From: Candidatus Galloscillospira excrementavium | Lineage (GTDB): Bacteria; Bacillota; Clostridia; Oscillospirales; Oscillospiraceae | Direction: 5' to 3' | Assembly: GCA_018711785.1 (NCBI GenBank) | Contig: DVHW01000095.1 | Location: 1 to 11,265 of the forward strand | DNA length: 11,265 bases | In this document: in pieces, positions 7,041 to 11,265 of the stretch | Numbering within the stretch: the stretch's first letter is position 1 | Layout: every line of letters starts with the position of its first letter | Made by a program: the position numbers and the translations under genes | The notes under the pieces: model-generated | The model's input: the letters and a program-made list of their open reading frames with translations, nothing else | Told to the model about the DNA's origin: nothing | The model's database searches: none

Positions 7041-7235
7041 ATGCTGCCCTGCCAGACCCGATGTGCCTCCTACCAGCCCGGCTGCCACAAGACCTGCGCC
7101 CGCTGGAGGCGCTTCCAGGCAGAGCAGCGCACCCAGCGGGAGGCGAAGAAGCGCTATCTCCGGTATCACACTGAGCGCTGTTCCCAGATCGTCCGGCAGT
7201 TCCAGGCCCTCCAGGTCCGGAGCCCTGGCTGGTAG
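7041..7235 (+). CDS. Small cysteine-containing protein of unknown function
   Basis: A 64-residue ORF starts at ATG 7041 with AAGGAG 10 bases upstream. Its N-terminus carries C4-x3-C8-x6-C15-H16-x2-C19 (MLPCQTRCASYQPGCHKTCA), a pattern that could bind a metal such as zinc. A basic, strongly helical and probably coiled stretch follows (RFQAEQRTQREAKKRYLRYH), then C47 and a short tail. I recall small proteins of this layout (GCHxxCxxY/W followed by a charged helix) from Clostridia genomes and their prophages, but I cannot name a family or function. No membrane segment or signal peptide is visible. It stands alone between the glgP operon and the convergent ABC operon and is closed by a strong terminator, which supports it being a real transcription unit. 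A TATACT box at 6982-6987 may belong to its promoter. Confidence 0.7.
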   Translation: MLPCQTRCASYQPGCHKTCARWRRFQAEQRTQREAKKRYLRYHTERCSQIVRQFQALQVRSPGW

Positions 7236-7264
7236 CGGAGGAGGAGCTGCGGAGCATAGAACAG

Positions 7265-7298
7265 ATCAGGACAGCCGCCTTTTGGCGGCTGTCCTGAT
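7265..7298 (+). terminator. Bidirectional intrinsic terminator between convergent genes
   Basis: A perfect 15-bp inverted repeat (ATCAGGACAGCCGCC / GGCGGCTGTCCTGAT) has a TTTT loop, followed on the plus strand by TTGTT and on the minus strand by CTGTTCT. It lies 29 bases after the small-protein stop (7235) and 20 bases after the stop of the minus-strand ABC gene (7319), so it serves both. Confidence 0.85.
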
Positions 7299-7318
7299 TT
7301 GTTGGAGAAATGGTCCGT

Positions 7319-9124
7319 TTACTCGAACTGGCTGTAATAGAGGGCCGCGTAGGCCCCGCCCTTGGCCAGCAGGGTCTTGTGGTCGCCCTGCTCGATGATG
7401 CTGCCGTGCTCCATAAACAGGATGCTGTCCGTGTCCCGGATGGTGGAGAGCCGGTGGGCGATGACGAAGCTGGTGCGGCCGTGCATGAGGGCCTTCATGG
7501 CCTTGCCGATCTCCGCCTCGGTGCGGGTGTCCACGCTGGAGGTGGCCTCGTCCAGGATGAGAATGGGCGGGTCGCACAGGAACACCCGGGCGATGGTCAG
7601 CAGCTGCCGTTGTCCGGCGGAGAGGTTGGCCGCCTCGTTGTCCAGTACGGTGTCATACCCCTGAGGCATGGTGCGGATGAAGTAGTCCACCTTGGCGGCC
7701 CTGGCGGCGGCCACGATCTCCTCCCGGGTGGCGTCGGGCCGGCCGTAGGCGATGTTCTCCGCCACCGTGCCGCCGAAGAGCCAGGTGTCCTGGAGGACCA
7801 TACCGAAATTGTTCCGCAGGCCGGAGCGGGTCATGTCGGCGGTGGGAATGCCGTCCACGGTGATCTTCCCGCCGTTCACCTCATAAAAGCGCATGAGCAG
7901 GTTGATAAGGGTGGTCTTGCCCGCGCCGGTGGAGCCCACCACGGCGATCTTCTGCCCCGGCTGGGCGGTGAAGCTGATATCCTTCATCAGGAGCCGGCTG
8001 GGCTCGTAGCCGAAGCTGACGTGCTCAAAGGCGATGCGGCCCTCCGCCCGCTCCACCACGGCGGGGTGGACCGGGTCGGGGATCTCCTCGGCCTCGTCCA
8101 GCAGCTCGAAGGTGCGCTCGGCGGAGGCCAGGGCCGCCTGGAGGGAGTTGATCATATAGGAGGCCTCGGTGAGGGGTTCGGCGGTCTGGTTGACGTACTG
8201 GAAGAAGGCCTGGACCACGCCCACCGACATGGTGCCGCTGAGCATGGCCTTGCCGGAGATGATGGCGATGACCACCTGGGCCAGCCGGGTCAGCAGGCGG
8301 ATGAGGGGGTTGACGCAGTTGGTCAAAAAGTCGGCCCTCTGGTTGGCCTGCCGGTTGGCCTCGGCGGCCTCGGAGACCTTCTGGATGCTCTCGGCCTCGT
8401 GGTTGTAGGCCTTGATGACGTCCCGGCCGTTGTAGTACTCCTCCACGATGCCGGTGAGCGCGCCGATGGTCTCCTGCCGCTCGGCGGCGCAGCGCAGGTT
8501 CTTCCGGGCCACGATATTGGTGACCACCATGCTGACGGCCATGAACACCAGGAACAGCAGGGTCAGGGGCACGCTGTAATAGAACATGACGATGAGGGAG
8601 CCGATGATGGTGCCGATGGCCACAATGAGCTTCAGAAGGCCGGTCTGGAGCACCTCGGAGATCTTGTCCAGGTCATTGGTGACCCGGGAGAGGATCTCGC
8701 CGGCCAGGTTCTGGTCAAAGAATCGCAGGGGCAGGCGGTGGAGCTTTTGGGCGATCTGGCTGCACAGGGCCAGCACCAAGTTCTCCGCCACGTTGGCCAT
8801 CAGATAGGACTGCAGGTAGTAGAACAGCCAGGTGCACAGGTACTGGAGGGTGAGCTGGACCAGCTCCCGGCCCATGGCGCCGGTGACCGAGAAGGGGGTC
8901 CCCGCCTGCCAGGCGGCCTGGACGGACTGCCACAGGTGGTCGATGACGATGGCGCTGTACATGGGGTTCCAGATGGAGAGGGCTACATAGATGACAATGG
9001 ATATGCACACCACCGTGAGGCGGACGCGCTGGCCGTGGAGGTAGCTGAACAGCCGCGTCACGGTGCTCTTCGCGTGCTCCGGCACCTCGCGCTCGATGCC
9101 GGCGAATTTCTTCTTGGCACTCAT
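7319..9124 (-). CDS. ABC exporter half-transporter, catalytically competent subunit (BmrD/LmrD-like)
   Basis: A 601-residue half-transporter has an N-terminal six-helix exporter domain (about residues 30-330) fused to a nucleotide-binding domain. The domain shows Walker A GSTGAGKTT (397-405), Q-loop Q445, a noncanonical signature LSAGQRQL (501-508), Walker B ILILDE with catalytic E526, and switch H557 in VIAHRLS. In characterised heterodimeric exporters (TM287/288, LmrCD, BmrCD) the subunit with intact Glu and His but an altered signature pairs with one that has the opposite changes. That is exactly the neighbour at 9121-10851. The start at 9124 overlaps the upstream stop (ATGA), with AAAGGAGG 10 bases upstream. 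Multidrug export is the likely role, but substrates cannot be read from the sequence; peptide or lipid export is possible. Confidence 0.95.
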   Translation of the reverse strand: MSAKKKFAGIEREVPEHAKSTVTRLFSYLHGQRVRLTVVCISIVIYVALSIWNPMYSAIVIDHLWQSVQAAWQAGTPFSVTGAMGRELVQLTLQYLCTWLFYYLQSYLMANVAENLVLALCSQIAQKLHRLPLRFFDQNLAGEILSRVTNDLDKISEVLQTGLLKLIVAIGTIIGSLIVMFYYSVPLTLLFLVFMAVSMVVTNIVARKNLRCAAERQETIGALTGIVEEYYNGRDVIKAYNHEAESIQKVSEAAEANRQANQRADFLTNCVNPLIRLLTRLAQVVIAIISGKAMLSGTMSVGVVQAFFQYVNQTAEPLTEASYMINSLQAALASAERTFELLDEAEEIPDPVHPAVVERAEGRIAFEHVSFGYEPSRLLMKDISFTAQPGQKIAVVGSTGAGKTTLINLLMRFYEVNGGKITVDGIPTADMTRSGLRNNFGMVLQDTWLFGGTVAENIAYGRPDATREEIVAAARAAKVDYFIRTMPQGYDTVLDNEAANLSAGQRQLLTIARVFLCDPPILILDEATSSVDTRTEAEIGKAMKALMHGRTSFVIAHRLSTIRDTDSILFMEHGSIIEQGDHKTLLAKGGAYAALYYSQFE

Positions 9125-10851
9125 GCCTCCTGCGCCTCCTTTGTCTGGGATTCGTAGATCTCGCGGTAGACCTGACTGGTCTCCATCAGCTCCTCGTGGG
9201 TGCCGACGCCCGCCATGCGGCCCTCGTGGAGGACCACGATCCGCTGGGCGTGGCGGATGGAGCTGACCCGCTGGGCGATGATGAGGACCGCCGCGTCCCC
9301 GGTCTCCGCCGCCAGGGCCTTCCGCAGGGCGGCGTCGGTCTTGAAGTCCAGGGCGGAGAAGCTGTCGTCGAAGATGTAGAGCTCCGGCTTCTTCACCAGG
9401 GCCCGGGCGATGGAGAGCCGCTGCTTCTGCCCGCCGGAGAAGTTGGTGCCCCCCTGGGCCACGAAGGAGTCCAGCCCCTCGGGCAGGGAGCGGATAAAGT
9501 CCCCGGCCTGGGCCACGTCGGCGGCGTGCATCAGCTCTTCATCGGTGGCGTCGGGCCGACTGTACTTCAGGTTCTCCCGTACGGTGCCCGAGAAGAGCCA
9601 CGCCTTCTGCTGGACGTAGGCCAGGTGGTCCCGCAGGTATTCCTGAGTCATGTCCCGGATGTCCACCCCATTCAGCTCCACGGCACCGCCGGTCACGTCG
9701 TGGAACCGGAGGATGAGGGAGGCCACGGTGGACTTGCCGCTGCCGGTGCCGCCGATGACGGCGGTGGTCTCGCCCCGGCGGCAGACGAAGCTCAGGTGGC
9801 TCAGGGTGTCCTCCTCCGCGTCCTGGAAGCGGAAGGATACGTCCCGGAAGGCGAGCACCTCGTCGTGGTTCTTCTCCGCCGGGTCGGCCTCCACCAGGTC
9901 CACGATCTCCGGCGTGTGGTCCAGTACCTGGCGCACGCGCTCGCAGCACTCCAGGGACCGGGGCAGGATGAGGATGACCATTTGAGCCATCATCAAAAAG
10001 AACGTGACCAGGATAGCATACTCGATGACTGCGGTGATGTCGCCGATCTGGAAGGTCCCGGCGGCGATGTGTCCGCCGCTGAGCCAGTAGACCACCACCA
10101 CGAAGAAGTTGATGCAGAAGAAGGACAGGCCGTCCAGGTTGGCGAAGAGCCGGTTGGCCTTGATGGAGGTGGCGGCGTAGCCGGAGAAGGCGTCCACCAT
10201 GCGCTTCTCCTCCCGCTTTTCGTTGTTGAAGGCCCGGACCACCCGCACGCCGGTCAGGTTCTCCAGCAAAACGGTGCTCATCCGGTCCAGCAGCTTCTGC
10301 AGCTTGCGGAACAGGGGGGAGGCGCTGCGCATGATGCCCCAGGCCAGCAGCAGGACCACGACCACCACCGCCAGCAGGATGAGGCCCATCTGGGCGTCCA
10401 GCCCGAAGGTGAGGGCCAGGGAGAGGATGCAGATGATGGGCACGGGAATGACCATCTGGATGGTGCTGGTGAGGGCGAACTGGATGGTGGTGATGTCCGC
10501 GATGGTGCGGGTGGTGATGGAGGCGGTGCCGAACTGCCGGAAGTCGTAGACCGACAGCTTGAGGCTCTTGGCGTAGATGGCCTCCCGCATGTCCTTGCCC
10601 ACCCGGGCCGAGAGGGCGGCGCAGGCGTACCCGCCCCCGATGGCACAGGCCCCCGCCAGCACCGAGATGACCGCCATGGTCACCCCCAGCTGGACGATGG
10701 CCGCAAAGGAGGAGCCCGAGGTGCCCTGGTTGAGCATCTCGGCCACCAGGGTGGGAATGAAAAGCGCACCCGCCACGTCCACGATCAGCAGGAAAATGGT
10801 CAGCGCGCACAGCTTCCGGTGGGGCTTGAGGAAACGCAGAATGAGCTTCAT
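9121..10851 (-). CDS. ABC exporter half-transporter, degenerate-site subunit (BmrC/LmrC-like)
   Basis: A 576-residue half-transporter, first of the two in the operon. The membrane domain covers about residues 10-310 and contains the coupling-region sequence LENLTGVRVVRAFNNE. The nucleotide-binding domain has Walker A GGTGSGKST (367-375), Q-loop Q415, a canonical signature FSGGQKQR (471-478) and Walker B LYIFDD, in which D496 replaces the catalytic glutamate. IIAQRVS follows, where Q527 replaces the switch histidine. Its own ATP site is therefore expected to be poorly active, while its intact signature completes the active site of the partner encoded at 7319-9124. This split is the hallmark of heterodimeric type IV exporters. 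ATG 10851 has AAAGGAG 10 bases upstream and overlaps the stop of the leader ORF (ATGA). Transcription probably comes from the promoter at 11024-11052 through an attenuated leader. Confidence 0.95.
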   Translation of the reverse strand: MKLILRFLKPHRKLCALTIFLLIVDVAGALFIPTLVAEMLNQGTSGSSFAAIVQLGVTMAVISVLAGACAIGGGYACAALSARVGKDMREAIYAKSLKLSVYDFRQFGTASITTRTIADITTIQFALTSTIQMVIPVPIICILSLALTFGLDAQMGLILLAVVVVVLLLAWGIMRSASPLFRKLQKLLDRMSTVLLENLTGVRVVRAFNNEKREEKRMVDAFSGYAATSIKANRLFANLDGLSFFCINFFVVVVYWLSGGHIAAGTFQIGDITAVIEYAILVTFFLMMAQMVILILPRSLECCERVRQVLDHTPEIVDLVEADPAEKNHDEVLAFRDVSFRFQDAEEDTLSHLSFVCRRGETTAVIGGTGSGKSTVASLILRFHDVTGGAVELNGVDIRDMTQEYLRDHLAYVQQKAWLFSGTVRENLKYSRPDATDEELMHAADVAQAGDFIRSLPEGLDSFVAQGGTNFSGGQKQRLSIARALVKKPELYIFDDSFSALDFKTDAALRKALAAETGDAAVLIIAQRVSSIRHAQRIVVLHEGRMAGVGTHEELMETSQVYREIYESQTKEAQEA

Positions 10852-11003
10852 GGGAAAGGGACTCCTTTCTGAGAGAGATTCGATCTATAAATAAAGAGCG
10901 CGCCCGGTTCGTTTCCTAACCGAGCGCACCCGACATCTTCTCCGACCCGTGTGATTGCGATCACAGGTCCTCCGATGAGCAAATCTTCAAGATCTTCACG
11001 CAT
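10848..11003 (-). CDS. Leader peptide ORF upstream of the ABC exporter operon
   Basis: A 51-codon ORF runs from ATG 11003 to a TGA at 10848-10850 that overlaps the start of the first exporter gene as ATGA. It begins MREDLEDLLIGGPVIAI and ends LSQKGVPFP. Codons 26-37 (CARLGNEPGALF) are the DNA of the internal terminator hairpin, and the ribosome site of the exporter gene lies within its last codons. The ATG has only a poor ribosome site (AGGG directly before it) and would lie about 14 bases from the predicted transcript start. An in-frame GTG at 10964 (codon 14) has GGAGG 4 bases upstream and is an alternative start giving 38 residues. There is no sign of a signal peptide or domain. The arrangement parallels the bmrB leader peptide before bmrCD in Bacillus subtilis. 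The role as a regulatory leader is inference. Confidence 0.55.
   Translation of the reverse strand: MREDLEDLLIGGPVIAITRVGEDVGCARLGNEPGALFIYRSNLSQKGVPFP
10886..10931 (-). terminator. Attenuator terminator inside the ABC operon leader
   Basis: In minus-strand RNA, GGGUGCGCUCGGUU (10931-10918) pairs with AACCGGGCGCGCUC (10909-10896) in a 14-bp stem with three G-U pairs around the 8-base loop AGGAAACG. It is followed by UUUAUUUAU. On the plus strand the G-U pairs become C-A mismatches, so the structure is specific to the minus-strand transcript. It lies downstream of the operon promoter and 45 bases before the first exporter start codon, so it would stop transcription before the exporter genes unless it is prevented from forming. 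Confidence 0.72.
10944..10969 (-). promoter_or_regulatory. Upstream leader hairpin, candidate antiterminator partner
   Basis: On the minus strand GACC-TGTGAT (10969-10960) pairs with ATCACA and GGTC (10955-10950, 10947-10944) around a CGCA loop, with a CG bulge. Its left arm (CCUGUGAUCGCA, 10967-10956) can instead pair imperfectly with UGCGCUCGGUUAGG (10928-10915), the left arm and loop of the terminator: about 11 pairs, one mismatch and a 2-base bulge. The two pairings exclude each other, as expected for an attenuator. Paired by eye, with no energies calculated. Confidence 0.45.
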
Positions 11004-11023
11004 CCCTGGCGTGACTGTGCGGG

Positions 11024-11052
11024 ATGATACCACGTTCCCGGGGGAATGTCAA
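11024..11052 (-). promoter_or_regulatory. Promoter of the leader-ABC exporter operon
   Basis: On the minus strand TTGACA (11052-11047) is perfect and TATCAT (11029-11024) differs by one base from TATAAT, with a 17-base spacer. Transcription should begin near 11017, which makes a leader of about 165 bases before the first exporter gene. The spacer contains a dyad (TTCCC-2-GGGAA, 11035-11046), a possible operator. Confidence 0.85.
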
Positions 11053-11110
11053 GGCCCTCTTTGGATGGGAGCGATCCCGCGCCGGACGAGCGCTTCGGAA
11101 CAGAAGGGCA

Positions 11111-11134
11111 GACAAGCTGGAAATAGAGCTTGTC
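11111..11134. other. 8-bp inverted repeat in the intergenic edge
   Basis: GACAAGCT and AGCTTGTC are exact reverse complements separated by 8 bases. No good T-run follows on either strand, so a terminator is not well supported. Its right arm overlaps the -35 box of the candidate rightward promoter at 11130-11158, so it may be an operator. Confidence 0.35.
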
Positions 11135-11158
11135 AGAGCGGCAAATGCGCATTAAAAT
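11130..11158 (+). promoter_or_regulatory. Candidate rightward promoter (first)
   Basis: TTGTCA (11130-11135) and TAAAAT (11153-11158) are separated by 17 bases, each one mismatch from consensus. It points to the right edge, away from the ABC operon, so it would be divergent from it. The spacer holds the palindrome AATGCGCATT. No gene start is visible before the window ends. Confidence 0.45.
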
Positions 11159-11213
11159 AGGTGTAGATTTCACATTTTAAGACAAATTTTGTCCGAATTC
11201 ACGCTATTGGTGT

Positions 11214-11243
11214 TTGATTCCTGTGCAGGTGGATTTTTATAAT
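11214..11243 (+). promoter_or_regulatory. Candidate rightward promoter (second)
   Basis: A perfect TATAAT (11238-11243) is preceded, at an 18-base spacing, by TTGATT (11214-11219, four of six consensus bases). The region is AT-rich, so chance matches are easier here. It would read into a gene beyond the right edge. A 6+6 bp dyad (GACAAA-T-TTTGTC, 11181-11193) lies between the two candidate promoters. The bases from 11053 to 11265 hold no recognisable gene. Confidence 0.35.
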
Positions 11244-11265
11244 TATTGTTGTTCTTCCTGTGCCC

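Noticed and set aside
7310..10872. Long plus-strand open frames (615 and 558 codons) opposite the two ABC genes
   Set aside because: Low-complexity His/Gly/Asp/Val-rich translations antisense to genuine ABC domains; no ribosome site or domain of their own. They are composition artefacts.
1..11265. Search for CRISPR arrays, tRNA or rRNA genes, transposases, integrases, attachment sites and toxin-antitoxin pairs
   Set aside because: No direct repeat series, cloverleaf-like sequence or characteristic protein motif was seen by eye; a tRNA or covariance-model search was not possible here.

Overview
The window looks like chromosomal DNA from a GC-rich anaerobic Firmicute, most likely a gut-type Clostridia/Oscillospiraceae relative (Flavonifractor- or Lawsonibacter-like). 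This is inference. It rests on S-layer homology (SLH) modules, a two-iron superoxide reductase typical of anaerobes, AGGAGG-type ribosome binding sites, sigma-A-like TTGACA/TATAAT promoters, and a Bacillus BmrCD-like asymmetric ABC exporter. Coding DNA is strongly GC-rich; the last ~120 bases are clearly AT-richer.

Layout, left to right. (1) 1-573, plus strand: the C-terminal end of an SLH-domain surface protein that starts outside the window, followed by a strong hairpin (599-629) shared with the convergent gene. (2) 738-1352, minus: a PepSY-domain lipoprotein with its own near-consensus promoter. (3) 1645-2019, minus: desulfoferrodoxin/superoxide reductase with a promoter overlapped by a 7+7 bp dyad. 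(4) 2284-2711, minus: remains of a multi-spanning membrane protein, apparently shortened and frameshifted. (5) 3043-6827, plus: a two-gene malQ-glgP operon joined by an ATGA overlap, with a TTGACG-17-TAAAAT promoter. It breaks down alpha-1,4-glucans (glycogen or maltodextrin) to glucose and glucose-1-phosphate. (6) 7041-7235, plus: a 64-residue cysteine-containing protein of unknown function, ended by a terminator that also serves the convergent operon. (7) 7319-11052, minus: a three-reading-frame unit consisting of a promoter, a ~51-codon leader ORF containing an intrinsic terminator, and two half-size ABC exporters. All three ORFs are linked by ATGA overlaps. (8) 11053-11265: an AT-rich non-coding edge with two candidate rightward promoters that would serve a gene beyond the window.

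The most interesting item is the leader of the ABC exporter operon. The promoter, small ORF, alternative hairpins and internal terminator together resemble the ribosome-mediated transcription attenuation known for Bacillus subtilis bmrBCD, in which translation-inhibiting drugs switch on a multidrug exporter. The two exporter subunits show the complementary active-site changes expected of a heterodimer with one degenerate and one working ATPase site. The rest is ordinary metabolic, stress-defence and surface genes. I see no CRISPR array, tRNA, rRNA, integrase, transposase or restriction system.
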